Notes: generated by a model not told the origin, from the letters alone. Positions 6,084 through 13,249 are shown, counted from the stretch's first letter. The stretch: DNA of 13,249 nt from CAG-917 sp028724485 (GCA_028724485.1 JAQYCY010000063.1:1-13249); one strand, 5' to 3'. Program-made: numbers and translations.

Positions 6084-6962
6084 TTAGTTCAAACCGTGAG
6101 TGCTTGCGCCGCAGCTAGGGCATTTGTCCATATCGTCGGTTATTCTCGAACCGCAATATTCGCAACGACGGAACGTCTTCGTTTTTGCGGAAGAACTTGA
6201 GAACTCGCCGCCGAACACATCGTCAGATTTTACGGTTGTGTCAGCCGCAACTGCGCTTGCCGTCTCGTTTGCCATTTGAGCTTGGACTTCGTTGTCAAGG
6301 TCGGATCTGATTTTTTTGCTTTTAACGGAGTTCACGATTGCCGAAATCAAAAGAATTGCCGCAACGGCATAAAGGGCGATAGCGATAATCAATTTGGTTT
6401 TTTTGCCGTCGTTATACTTTACGTCGAGATTGTCTGCGCCTTCTTTTTCAAGAATATCTGCAGGATCGTCGATGTTGTAACAAATTTCAACCGTTTTTCC
6501 GATATCTTCGGGTTTTTCCCAACCGACACGGCTTTCCGTTTGATAGGTAGTCCCGCTTACGGTGTAACGATACGTTGAGAAATAATACTGCTTATAGTCA
6601 TAAGGTTCTTTGTAATCTCTATGATAATCGTTGCTTACGCAGGTACCGCTAACGACTTTATAATCACTGTTTACCGCTCCGACGTAAGTTACTGCGCAAA
6701 TGGTTGCAATGATAGCCAAAATTATCAAACCGACAATAAGTCCGATAGTTTTTGAAGTCGCACTCGAATATCTTTTATAGCTCGGGCAAGCGAAAAAATT
6801 GAACGCCACAGGGACGTGATACAATCTTCTTGCTCTTGCTCCGTAATAAGCGTGCGTAAATTGTCCGGTGAAATTAGATGCACTCCTTCCGCTACCGCTG
6901 AAACCTCCTCGGCTTCCGCCACCGCCTGAAAAACCACCGCCGCTACAACCGCCTCTTCCCAT
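6084..6962 (-). CDS. Gly-rich membrane protein with DUF3592-like domain and C-terminal zinc ribbon
   Basis: No characterised homologue is recognised. The 292 residues divide into a glycine/serine-rich N-terminus (1-30, with GGGG runs) and a tyrosine/arginine-rich stretch (37-64). A membrane segment (73-95) is followed by a probable extracytoplasmic domain (about 98-185) with paired YxxxY segments and SGTTYQTESRVGWEKPEDIGKTVEICYNIDDP, which resembles DUF3592. A second membrane segment (190-211), a polar linker and a zinc ribbon CEYC-x10-CPSC (Cys267, 270, 281, 284) complete it. The start is supported by GGAGT just upstream on the minus strand and a good promoter at 7002-7030. The N- and C-terminal parts would both face the cytoplasm. 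A housekeeping or envelope sensing role is conceivable but unproved. Confidence 0.75.
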   Translation of the reverse strand: MGRGGCSGGGFSGGGGSRGGFSGSGRSASNFTGQFTHAYYGARARRLYHVPVAFNFFACPSYKRYSSATSKTIGLIVGLIILAIIATICAVTYVGAVNSDYKVVSGTCVSNDYHRDYKEPYDYKQYYFSTYRYTVSGTTYQTESRVGWEKPEDIGKTVEICYNIDDPADILEKEGADNLDVKYNDGKKTKLIIAIALYAVAAILLISAIVNSVKSKKIRSDLDNEVQAQMANETASAVAADTTVKSDDVFGGEFSSSSAKTKTFRRCEYCGSRITDDMDKCPSCGASTHGLN

Positions 6963-7001
6963 TTTTTACTCCTTTAAACTTTTATACATTTTTATGATTT
7001 G

Positions 7002-7030
7002 ATTATATATCATATTTACAAAATTAGCAA
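7002..7030 (-). promoter_or_regulatory. sigma-A promoter of the zinc-ribbon membrane protein
   Basis: On the minus strand TTGCTA (7030-7025) and a perfect TATAAT (7007-7002) are 17 bases apart. The ribosome site GGAGT and the ATG at 6962 follow about 30-40 bases downstream. Confidence 0.6.
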
Positions 7031-7160
7031 ATTTTTAATAAAAGTTTTTAAAACAATATTTGGTTTCGGCATTAAATTAAGATGGTTAGCAGTAAATATT
7101 ATAAATATTATGAATTCTAATTTATAAATTTGAAACGTTTACCTTTTTCAGACCTGCATA

Positions 7161-7174
7161 ATATTTGCAAATAT
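7161..7174. promoter_or_regulatory. 14-bp perfect palindrome upstream of dacF
   Basis: ATATTTGCAAATAT is a perfect inverted repeat in the dacF leader, 27 bases before the start codon. It overlaps a CATAATA element (7157-7163) that resembles the -10 of forespore sigma factors, but no well-placed -35 was found. It could be an operator; AT-rich palindromes also arise by chance. Confidence 0.3.
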
Positions 7175-7200
7175 CCGCAAACTACGATAAGAGGTGTACA

Positions 7201-8373
7201 ATGAAAAAATTTGTTTTAATTGTTATGCTTGCACTTGCTCTGTCTGCATTTGTGTTCGGAACGGCGTTTGTCGGGAGTTCCGACGTCGCAATGGCGGATA
7301 CCGAAGGTGTGACAGATAGCGCAAAAGCAAGCTATATGATAGACTATGCAACCGGAAGCGTTATTTCGGCTAAAAACGAAAACGAGCGTCTTCAAATTGC
7401 AAGTATGATGAAAATTATGACGGCGCTTTTGACGTTTGAAGAAATCGACGCAGGACGCCTTAGCTTTGAGGACGACGTCGTTATAAGCGAAAATGCGCAC
7501 AGCCAAGGCGGTTCGCAAGTGTTTCTCGATGCGGGCGCAACTCAAAAAGTCGGACAACTTTTAGAATCCGTCATCGTTGCAAGCGCGAACGACAGCTCTG
7601 TTGCTCTTGCCGAGCATATCGGCGGCAGTGTGGAAAACTTCGTTGCTAAAATGAATGCAAGAGCTAAGGAACTTAAAATGGAAAACACGCATTTTGCAAA
7701 CTGTACGGGACTTCCTGCAAGCGAAAACTTTTCGTGCGCAAAGGACGTTGCTATTATGACGAGAGCGCTCGTTTCGCATCCCGAATATCTTAACTTTTCA
7801 GGAGTGTGGCTCAAAGATTTCGAACATCAATCGGGAAGGAAAACAACGATGACAAACACGAACAAACTTGTAAGATTTTACAAGGGGTGCGACGGCGGTA
7901 AAACCGGATTTACTAACGAAGCAGGTTTCTGCCTTTCTGCAACCGCAGAGCGTGACGGAATGAGATTGATTGCCGTCGTAATAGGTGAAAAGGACAGCAA
8001 AACGAGATTTAAAGACGCAAGCAATATGCTCAATTATGGTTTTGCTAATTTTGAAAACACCGTGTTTATGAATACGGAAACTGAAATAGAAAATAACGTC
8101 GAAGTAAAAAAGGGTAAGTCTACGACTGCAAAACTCAAACTCGACGCGCCGCTTGTAAGTTTTGCAAAACGCGGAGAAACCGAAGGTTTTGAAGTGAAGT
8201 ACGAGTTGCCGCAAACCGTCAAAGCTCCTTTAAAAGTCGGCGACAAAGTCGGAAAGGCTTATCTTGTAAAAGACGGTGTCGTAATCGGCGAAGCAAACGT
8301 GATTATTGCGCAAAACATCGAAAAATCTACTTTCATCGACGATTTGAGAAGAATTTTCGGTTTGCACAAGTAA
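7201..8373 (+). CDS. dacF: D-alanyl-D-alanine carboxypeptidase DacF-type (low-molecular-weight PBP)
   Basis: This enzyme removes the terminal D-Ala from peptidoglycan pentapeptides outside the membrane; DacF works in the sporulating cell. The 390-residue protein has a signal peptide (1-32, cleavage likely after AMA), then the S11 peptidase domain with Ser68-x-x-Lys71 (ASMMK), Ser128-Ala-Asn130 and Lys234-Thr-Gly236, and a beta-rich PBP5-type C-terminal domain (about 283-372). The last residues STFIDDLRRIFGLHK could form a membrane-binding amphipathic helix. I start at 7201, not the in-frame ATG at 7165, because AAGAGGTG sits just upstream and the signal peptide begins there. Position between deoB and lysA agrees with dacF placement in Bacillus; DacB or DacA types are less likely. 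Confidence 0.9.
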   Translation: MKKFVLIVMLALALSAFVFGTAFVGSSDVAMADTEGVTDSAKASYMIDYATGSVISAKNENERLQIASMMKIMTALLTFEEIDAGRLSFEDDVVISENAHSQGGSQVFLDAGATQKVGQLLESVIVASANDSSVALAEHIGGSVENFVAKMNARAKELKMENTHFANCTGLPASENFSCAKDVAIMTRALVSHPEYLNFSGVWLKDFEHQSGRKTTMTNTNKLVRFYKGCDGGKTGFTNEAGFCLSATAERDGMRLIAVVIGEKDSKTRFKDASNMLNYGFANFENTVFMNTETEIENNVEVKKGKSTTAKLKLDAPLVSFAKRGETEGFEVKYELPQTVKAPLKVGDKVGKAYLVKDGVVIGEANVIIAQNIEKSTFIDDLRRIFGLHK

Positions 8374-8388
8374 GTGGTTAATTTAGCG

Positions 8389-8442
8389 TAACGAAAAAAT
8401 ACAGCTAAATCAACTTAACGAAAAAATATAGCTAAACTAATT
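8389..8442. repeat. 27-bp tandem repeat after dacF
   Basis: Two copies of a 27-bp unit starting TAACGAAAAAATA-y-AGCTAAA lie at 8389-8415 and 8416-8442; they differ mainly in the last six bases. The AGCTAAA arms can pair with nearby TTTAGC segments. They lie between the dacF stop and its terminator. Confidence 0.7.
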
Positions 8443-8459
8443 TAGCTACAAACGTTGCC

Positions 8460-8490
8460 AAAAAACTAATCGCATTGCGGTTAGTTTTTT
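8460..8490 (+). terminator. Rho-independent terminator of dacF
   Basis: A 14-bp stem (AAAAAACTAATCGC with GCGGTTAGTTTTTT, one G-T wobble) has the loop ATT and ends in T6 then GTTTT. It lies 87 bases after the dacF stop. The arms' A and T runs also make it functional on the other strand, but no gene converges here. Confidence 0.85.
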
Positions 8491-8630
8491 GTTTTAGAGT
8501 AAACGGCTTCATTGCTTTGACGATTAGATATAATGCTTACAAAACAGGCTATCGATTGTAGTGCCGTTTTTTAATATTTAATTTTGAATTAACCTTTTTT
8601 AACTATTTTAAAATATGTAAAGGGTAAAAA

Positions 8631-8659
8631 TTGACTTTAAGCCTTTTATATGTTAATAT
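8631..8659 (+). promoter_or_regulatory. sigma-A promoter of the lysA-scpB operon
   Basis: TTGACT (8631-8636) and TAATAT (8654-8659) are 17 bases apart. A TG one base before the -10 (8651-8652) gives an extended -10. The ribosome site GAGG (8679-8682) and the lysA ATG at 8689 follow. Confidence 0.6.
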
Positions 8660-8688
8660 TTTTTAGATTAAAACTAACGAGGCGAAAA

Positions 8689-10002
8689 ATGAATTTAAGA
8701 GATACGCTTTGCATTAAAAACGGCAGACTTAATATCGGCGGTTGCGACACCGTAGAGCTTGCAAAAAAGTTCGGAACGCCGTTGTACGTTCTCGATGAAG
8801 CATACGTAAGAGAAGTCATGCGCGCATATAAAGACGGATTGTCCGATTACGGAAAATTTGCCGTAGCTTATGCGTCGAAAGCTCTTAGCTGTTTAGCGTT
8901 GTATCAAATCGTGAATGAAGAAGGACTTTGGACGGACGTTGTGTCGGGTGGCGAGCTTTATGCTACTCAACAAGCCGGCGTTGATCCAAAGCATATAATA
9001 ATGCACGGCAACAACAAAACGCCTAAGGAAATGAAAGAGGGCGTTTCTATAGGAGTAGGCCATATTGTCGTAGACGGCATTGACGAAATCGACAGACTTG
9101 ACAAAATCGCTGGAGAGCTTGGCAAAAAAGCGACTGTTTTGATAAGAGTCAATCCGCTTGTCGAAGCGCATACGCACGCCGCCGTTCAAACGGCTCGTCC
9201 CGACAGCAAATTCGGCGTTATAATCGGCGAAGAGGCAAAGAACGCTATAAAGAGAATCGTTTCAAAAGAGAACTTGATTTTCGACGGATTGCATTGCCAT
9301 ATCGGTTCGCAAATTTTCGATTATTCCGCATTTGAACTTGCCGTTGACGCTATGATCGGTTTTATCGCCGATTTGAATAAGGAAAACATTAAGGTCAATA
9401 CTTTAAACATGGGTGGCGGCTACGGAATTTATTATTCGGGCGACGACCCTTTGTTTACTCCGTCGCGTTACGCTCACACCGTAAGAAATCTTGCGTTGCT
9501 TGTTGAAAAGTCGACCAAAAAATTCGGAATCGAAAAACCGTTTCTTATTATCGAACCGGGTCGTTCGATAGTCGGCGAGGCAGGTATAACGCTGTATACA
9601 GTCGGAACGCTCAAAGAAATAAAGGGTATCAGAAAATACGTCGCAATAGACGGCGGTATGTTTGAAAACCCTCGCTTCGCGCTTTATGAAGCTAAATATA
9701 CGGCAATCAATGCGTCGAAAGCAGACAAGCCGTTTACGCAAAAGGTTGCAATTTGCGGAAAGTGTTGCGAAAGCGGCGATATGATAGGCATAGACGTTCC
9801 TTTGCAAGATACCGAGGTCGGAGATATAGTCGCTGTGTTCTCGACAGGCGCATACAACTATTCTATGGCGTCGAACTATAACATGAACGCAATTCCGCCT
9901 ATGGTTATGGTCAAAGACGGAAAAGCCGATTACATAATTAAACCGCAAACCTACGACGATTTGATAAGAAACAATACGTTGCCTACGTGGTTTAAAAAGT
10001 AA
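8689..10002 (+). CDS. lysA: diaminopimelate decarboxylase LysA
   Basis: LysA converts meso-diaminopimelate to lysine and CO2 with pyridoxal phosphate, the last step of lysine synthesis, in the cytoplasm. The 437-residue protein is of family length. It shows the PLP lysine Lys64 in VAYASKAL, HCHIGSQ (202-208), the glycine loop MGGGYG (241-246), EPGRSIVGEAG (289-299), DGGMFENPR (321-329), CGKCCESGD (356-364, partner-subunit active-site Cys and Glu) and GAYNYSMASNYN (387-398). The ATG at 8689 has GAGGCG at proper spacing; the earlier in-frame ATG at 8650 has none and lies within the promoter. The site-2 protease gene follows after 20 bases, so lysA probably leads an operon with it and scpAB. Confidence 0.95.
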   Translation: MNLRDTLCIKNGRLNIGGCDTVELAKKFGTPLYVLDEAYVREVMRAYKDGLSDYGKFAVAYASKALSCLALYQIVNEEGLWTDVVSGGELYATQQAGVDPKHIIMHGNNKTPKEMKEGVSIGVGHIVVDGIDEIDRLDKIAGELGKKATVLIRVNPLVEAHTHAAVQTARPDSKFGVIIGEEAKNAIKRIVSKENLIFDGLHCHIGSQIFDYSAFELAVDAMIGFIADLNKENIKVNTLNMGGGYGIYYSGDDPLFTPSRYAHTVRNLALLVEKSTKKFGIEKPFLIIEPGRSIVGEAGITLYTVGTLKEIKGIRKYVAIDGGMFENPRFALYEAKYTAINASKADKPFTQKVAICGKCCESGDMIGIDVPLQDTEVGDIVAVFSTGAYNYSMASNYNMNAIPPMVMVKDGKADYIIKPQTYDDLIRNNTLPTWFKK

Positions 10003-10022
10003 ATCGATACGGGATAAAGATT

Positions 10023-10733
10023 ATGTTATCATTGCTAATTAAAAGCGAAAATGCACTATATTCAACCGTTTCGGCATTGGCTTTGATTCTTGTTTCGCTT
10101 ATGTCGATAACGTTTCACGAAGTGGCTCACGGTCGAGTTGCACTTTTGTGTGGCGACGACACGGCAAAACAGGCGGGCAGACTTGACTTAAATCCGTTTA
10201 AACATTTTGATTTAGTCGGTATCTTGCTTTTGTTGACCGTTGGTTTCGGCTGGGCAAAACCTGTGCCTATAAATGCAAACAATTTCAAGAATAAGAAAAG
10301 AGACGTGTTCTTGGTTGCGCTTGCCGGAATTGCGACAAATCTTGCTTTGGCGCTCGTATTTTTCGCATTGCTTTGCTTGTGCGCATTTTGGTTTTCTAAT
10401 GTTACCGTCATTGCAGGTTTCAGCTATTACGCGATGGTGTTTATATACACTTTTTGCCTTTACGGTTTGCTTATCAACGTTACGCTTGCGGCGTTCAATA
10501 TTTTGCCTATATGTCCGCTTGACGGATATAGAGCAATCGAAGCGTTTGTTCCCGAGAGCGGTTTTTGCCGCTTTATGCGCAAATATGGAATAATAATTTT
10601 GCTTGTCGTTTTGCTCGTTGGCGGCACCTTGGGAAGATATTTCTGGTACCTTGACGTGGTAGGGATGTATCTTAACGTTATTCAAAAAAGCGTTTTGAAT
10701 TTACTTGTCAAAACGTGGGGGGCATTTTTATGA
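10023..10733 (+). CDS. site-2 protease family (M50) membrane metalloprotease
   Basis: A 236-residue membrane protein of the short M50 zinc protease type (YwhC-like), with no PDZ or CBS domain. The zinc motif is HEVAH (32-36) at the end of the first membrane segment. The third ligand lies in NILPICPLDG (159-168, Asp167). NPFKHFD (57-63) and about five or six membrane segments complete the fold. These enzymes cut substrates inside the membrane; the target of this subfamily is not established. GGGAT is a modest ribosome site. The stop overlaps the scpA start (ATGA, 10730-10733). A gene of this type commonly precedes scpA in Clostridia. It is not SpoIVFB as far as I can see, which has a different architecture and neighbourhood, although it shares a window with spoIVB and sigK. 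Confidence 0.88.
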   Translation: MLSLLIKSENALYSTVSALALILVSLMSITFHEVAHGRVALLCGDDTAKQAGRLDLNPFKHFDLVGILLLLTVGFGWAKPVPINANNFKNKKRDVFLVALAGIATNLALALVFFALLCLCAFWFSNVTVIAGFSYYAMVFIYTFCLYGLLINVTLAAFNILPICPLDGYRAIEAFVPESGFCRFMRKYGIIILLVVLLVGGTLGRYFWYLDVVGMYLNVIQKSVLNLLVKTWGAFL

Positions 10734-11590
10734 TAGAAGAGAACGGAGAAAAGAAAGTTACCAATTTGCTCGAACTTGCAGGTATCGAGCCTGAAGAAGA
10801 GCTTTTTGTTTCTCGTCCCGTAATTGTTTATAAACTCAGCGATTACGAAGGTCCGCTCGATTTGTTACTGACGCTAGTCAAGGCGGCAAAAATCGATATC
10901 GAGGACATTTTTGTGTCTGACGTCACAAGACAGTATATCGATATAATCAAAAACACACCGAAAGAAGAATTTGACTTTGAGTATGCGGGCGAGTTTATCA
11001 TTATGGCGGCAGAACTTGTTTACATAAAATCTTTAAGAGCGTTGCCTGTTGCCGAAGACGAAATAAACGAAGAGGACGAAATCGAACTTAAAAAACAAAA
11101 TCTCATATTAAAAATGAAAGAATATGCGATTTTGAAAGAGCAGTCCACAAAACTCGGCGCATTGGAAACCATAAATCGCTTTGAAAGAGAACCGATTTTC
11201 ACCGAAGACGATTACAGAGTTTCGCTTACCAATCTCAGTTTGTCGAAACTCGTCGAGGCGTATGCAAGGGTGCTTGCAAACAGCGATAAACTCAAACAGT
11301 CGGAAATGCCGAAAACCGTTATGCGTGAAAAGTTTTCGGTCAGCGACCAGATGAACAATATAAGGGAGCGACTTACGGTCGAAAAGAGCTTTTCTTTCTA
11401 TTCGTTGTTTACTCCCGATTTTGATAAAAACGATATCGTTACCACGTTTCTTGCTGTGCTTGAACTTATGAAATACCAAAGGCTCAAAGCGGTGCAGGAA
11501 GAAAATTTCGGCGAAATTATGCTTTATGCGGTAGAGGGAGCGACTGATGCTCCGATAGTCTTTGAGGAGGACGACAATGGAGAATATTGA
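10730..11590 (+). CDS. scpA: segregation and condensation protein A
   Basis: ScpA is the kleisin that bridges the SMC heads and binds ScpB in the condensin complex, needed for chromosome segregation. The 286-residue protein has the family's N-terminal signature YKLSDYEGPLDLLLTLVKAAKIDIEDI (about 35-61) and EFIIMAAELVYIKSLRALP (about 88-106). An acidic middle and a C-terminal winged-helix-like region (about 232-275, VTTFLAVLELMKYQRLKAVQEENFGEI) follow. The N-terminus has a 30-residue acidic extension before the usual start of homology. I start at the ATG 10730, since GGGGGG lies just before it; the GTG at 10715 would bury that site. It overlaps the protease gene by four bases and scpB by 14. 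Confidence 0.94.
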   Translation: MIEENGEKKVTNLLELAGIEPEEELFVSRPVIVYKLSDYEGPLDLLLTLVKAAKIDIEDIFVSDVTRQYIDIIKNTPKEEFDFEYAGEFIIMAAELVYIKSLRALPVAEDEINEEDEIELKKQNLILKMKEYAILKEQSTKLGALETINRFEREPIFTEDDYRVSLTNLSLSKLVEAYARVLANSDKLKQSEMPKTVMREKFSVSDQMNNIRERLTVEKSFSFYSLFTPDFDKNDIVTTFLAVLELMKYQRLKAVQEENFGEIMLYAVEGATDAPIVFEEDDNGEY

Positions 11591-12362
11591 ATCAATAATA
11601 GAGGCTATCGTTTTTGCTAGCGGAGAACCTATCGAAAAGGGCGAAATAGTCGACAAAATGCCCGAACTTACAATGGCAAAACTCGACAAAGTCGTCGCAA
11701 AATTAAAAGAAAGATATTCGGGCGACAGCGGAATTGTACTTGTCGAGTTTAACGGAAAACTTCAATTTACGACCAATCCTAAGGTTGGAGATTTCGTTTG
11801 CGATATGCTTACGCCGCTTAGGGAAAAATCTCTCACGAAAGCGCTTTTGGAAGTCCTTGCGACGATTGCATATAAGCAACCGATAACAAAGCTCGAAATA
11901 GACGAATTGAGGGGCGTAGGCAGCGAATACGCAATTGCAGGTCTTACCAAGGCAAATCTTATCGAAGTGGTCGGACGTCGCGACACGGTCGGCAGACCGC
12001 TTTTGTACGGCACAACCGACGAGTTTTTGAAAAAATTCGAGCTTACGTCAATAGAAGAGCTTCCTGACCTTAGCGAAGTGCTTGAAAAAATTGACCTTAT
12101 TTATGCTCCGCAACAAGAAACGCTTTTCCATAATCGTTCGTTCCTTGATGAAAACGGCAACGTTATTTCTGAGGAGGTCGTTGCCGAAAAGGAAAACGAC
12201 ATTATCAGCGCATTAAAGCAAGTCGAAGAAGAGCTTTCCGAAACCGTAAAACCTGACGATAAGGAAGTCGAAGAAATAAGCAAACTCGTTGCGGCGGATG
12301 ATATCGATGACGACGAAATTCCTGATTTCTTGCGCGGTGAAAAGTTTGAAACGTACGAATAG
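11577..12362 (+). CDS. scpB: segregation and condensation protein B
   Basis: ScpB dimerises and binds ScpA in the SMC condensin. The first 180 residues are the usual paired winged-helix domains: IESIIEAIVFASGEPI (4-19), LLEVLATIAYKQPITKLEIDELRGV (91-115), LTKANLIEVVGRRDTVGRPLLYGTT (124-148) and FLKKFELTSIEELPDL (151-166). The protein has 261 residues against roughly 180-200 in many homologues. The excess is an acidic, probably disordered tail (about 180-261, rich in E, D, V) ending in DDDEIPDFLRGEKFETYE. The ATG follows GAGGAGG (11564-11570), placed inside the end of scpA, so the two are translationally coupled. It is the last gene of the probable lysA operon; the repeat array and a terminator follow. 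Confidence 0.93.
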   Translation: MENIESIIEAIVFASGEPIEKGEIVDKMPELTMAKLDKVVAKLKERYSGDSGIVLVEFNGKLQFTTNPKVGDFVCDMLTPLREKSLTKALLEVLATIAYKQPITKLEIDELRGVGSEYAIAGLTKANLIEVVGRRDTVGRPLLYGTTDEFLKKFELTSIEELPDLSEVLEKIDLIYAPQQETLFHNRSFLDENGNVISEEVVAEKENDIISALKQVEEELSETVKPDDKEVEEISKLVAADDIDDDEIPDFLRGEKFETYE

Positions 12363-12394
12363 TATTGCCAACAACAAACTATTTCTAATAAATG

Positions 12395-12668
12395 TTACAA
12401 TGTAAAATTATTACTACGCTTAAAATGATTGTTACAGCGGAAAAAATTTTAAAGCGGAAAACAGTTATTGCAGTTTAAACTATTGTTACAGCGTGAATAA
12501 TTATTTCATCGTAGAATGAAAGTTAAAGCGGAAAACAGTTATTACGGTTTAAACTATTGTTACAGCGAGAATAATTATTTCATTGTAGAATTAAAGTTAA
12601 AGCGATAAACAATAATTTAGTGTAAATGATATTAAAATGTGAAACTGTTGTTATAACGTAAATCCATT
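12395..12668. repeat. degenerate 37-bp-period repeat array after scpB
   Basis: Units begin TTA-m-AGCG or similar at 12395, 12432, 12449, 12486, 12523, 12560 and 12597. Spacing is exactly 37 bases except for a shortened 17-base unit at 12432. Diverged starts at about 12632 and 12651 continue the pattern. Two unit types alternate (TTAAAGCGGAAAAC... and TTACAGCG-x-GAATAA...), making a 74-bp higher-order repeat; the copies at 12449-12522 and 12523-12596 differ at only a few positions. It occupies most of the 340 bases between the scpB stop and the terminator. No open frame spans it. The rest of 12363-12787 shows nothing beyond this and the terminator. Confidence 0.8.
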
Positions 12669-12701
12669 TTAAATATACAATCTAATTGCAATTTAAAAGC
12701 G

Positions 12702-12727
12702 GCTACCCGAAAGGGTAGCTTTTTTTT
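12702..12727 (+). terminator. Rho-independent terminator after scpB and the repeats
   Basis: GCTACCC (12702-12708) and GGGTAGC (12713-12719) pair perfectly across a GAAA tetraloop and are followed by eight T residues (12720-12727). It ends the lysA-scpB transcript and separates it from the DUF2953-like gene. Confidence 0.88.
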
Positions 12728-12787
12728 GTAAAGATGCCGCTTTGCGTATAGTTTTTGTTAATTTAAAAATGCTAATTTCGGAGCTTT

Positions 12788-13249
12788 ATGGAAATTTCGG
12801 TTGTGGCGAATTTAATAAAACTATTCGTTTTGTTCGGTATTTTGATTTTTGTTGCCGAGTACAAGTTTTCTTTATGCGTCAACGCCTCACTTGACCGTAT
12901 GCAAATTTCCGCATTTGTTAAGCTGTTCAAATGGCGAATACTGACTGTTCTATTCTCAAAAGAGCTGAAATTTAGAATACTATCGTTCAAATTTCACGAA
13001 ATCAGCGGCAATAATCGTAAAAAAGTCTTAAAAAGTCAAAAGACAGATAAGAACGGTGACAAAATAAATAAGAAAGATAAAGCTCATAAAAAAGGAAATA
13101 AGAACAATACTAACGTTGCATTGATTTTGGAATTGCTTTCTGCCGTTAAAATTTTAAGCGTTTCGCAAGTCGGGAGTTTCGGAGCTAACGACGCGGCTAT
13201 AAGCGGAATGGGAAGCGGAGGCTTTTTCGGAATAATGACGCTTTTAGGT
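12788..13249 (+). CDS. DUF2953-like membrane protein (partial, cut by window end)
   Basis: An open frame of 154 codons runs off the right edge. A membrane segment (about 5-24) is followed by a beta-rich part (25-75). A strongly basic, low-complexity insert (about 76-109, mostly K, N and D) leads to a hydrophobic region ending VGSFGANDAAISGMGSGGFFGIMTLLG. The last part resembles the DAA-x-x-G...G signature of DUF2953 proteins (YtfI in B. subtilis). In Clostridia these commonly follow scpB and precede the spore protein gene ytfJ (gerW). The ATG has GGAG four bases upstream. A weak -10 (TATAGT, 12747-12752) lies between the terminator and the start. The function of DUF2953 is unknown; a sporulation link is inferred from neighbours only. 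Confidence 0.65.
   Translation, partial: MEISVVANLIKLFVLFGILIFVAEYKFSLCVNASLDRMQISAFVKLFKWRILTVLFSKELKFRILSFKFHEISGNNRKKVLKSQKTDKNGDKINKKDKAHKKGNKNNTNVALILELLSAVKILSVSQVGSFGANDAAISGMGSGGFFGIMTLLG

Larger units (their letters stand above)
8374..8688. other. dacF-lysA intergenic region
   Basis: No gene is seen. The first part holds a 27-bp tandem repeat and an exact hairpin (TAGCTAAA, loop CTAA, TTTAGCTA, 8429-8448), then the dacF terminator (8460-8490). The middle has an isolated TATAAT (8529-8534) without a -35. It also has an imperfect stem AAACAGGC / GCCGTTTT (near 8542-8572) followed by T residues, possibly a weak second terminator. The end carries the lysA promoter. Confidence 0.55.

Noticed and set aside
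8517..8572. Small RNA gene with TATAAT at 8529 and a weak terminator near 8572
   Set aside because: No -35 element fits the TATAAT, and the transcript would be under 40 bases.
10023..10733. SpoIVFB (pro-sigma-K processing protease)
   Set aside because: It has the HExxH and LDG motifs of M50 proteins, but its short form and place before scpA fit the common YwhC-like family found in clostridial scpAB operons.
4855..11247. Further TGTCGAA (0A-box) sites at 4855, 9159 and 11241
   Set aside because: All lie inside coding sequence, and a few copies of a seven-base word are expected by chance in a window this size.
12395..12668. CRISPR array
   Set aside because: The repeat fills the whole 37-base period and diverges gradually; there are no unique spacers between constant repeats and no cas genes nearby.

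Overview
The window looks like chromosome from an endospore-forming, low-GC Clostridia-type bacterium. The evidence is a dense set of sporulation genes (ylmC/ymxH type, sigK, spoIVB, a Spo0A DNA-binding domain, a spoIIM-like gene, dacF) among housekeeping genes, with strongly AT-rich, low-complexity intergenic stretches. The order spoIVB / spo0A / spoIIM / deoB / dacF / lysA / scpA / scpB / DUF2953 resembles the known sporulation neighbourhoods of Bacillus and Clostridium. I cannot name a genus; an uncultured gut-type clostridium is an inference only. No transposase, phage gene, tRNA, rRNA or CRISPR array was found.

Layout. Bases 1-425 are AT-rich non-coding DNA with a possible terminator for the leftward ylmC-like gene (426-767). 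nrdR (886-1362) runs rightward from its own promoter. nrdR and the leftward sigK (1675-2376) converge on a strong bidirectional terminator near 1584-1619. sigK diverges from spoIVB (2502-3521) across a 125-bp gap holding a sigma-E-like promoter for sigK. After the spoIVB terminator comes a gene that is only the Spo0A C-terminal DNA-binding domain (3728-4060), overlapping a spoIIM-like membrane gene (4057-4641), then deoB (4649-5773). A leftward glycine-rich membrane zinc-ribbon protein (6084-6962) is divergent from dacF (7201-8373). A probable four-gene operon follows: lysA, a site-2 protease, scpA and scpB (8689-12362). Then come a 37-bp-period degenerate repeat array, a terminator, and a DUF2953-like gene cut by the window end.

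How the genes work together. Spo0A normally starts sporulation. SpoIIM acts in engulfment. SpoIVB is the forespore signal protease that triggers processing of pro-sigma-K, and sigma-K runs late mother-cell transcription. DacF trims peptidoglycan and LysA supplies lysine while consuming meso-diaminopimelate. ScpA and ScpB are the non-SMC condensin subunits for chromosome segregation, and NrdR represses ribonucleotide reductase genes.

Most notable are the receiver-less Spo0A at the spo0A locus, with an altered recognition helix; the divergent pairing of sigK with spoIVB; the 37-bp repeat array behind scpB; and a deoB promoter placed so that its mRNA would be leaderless.
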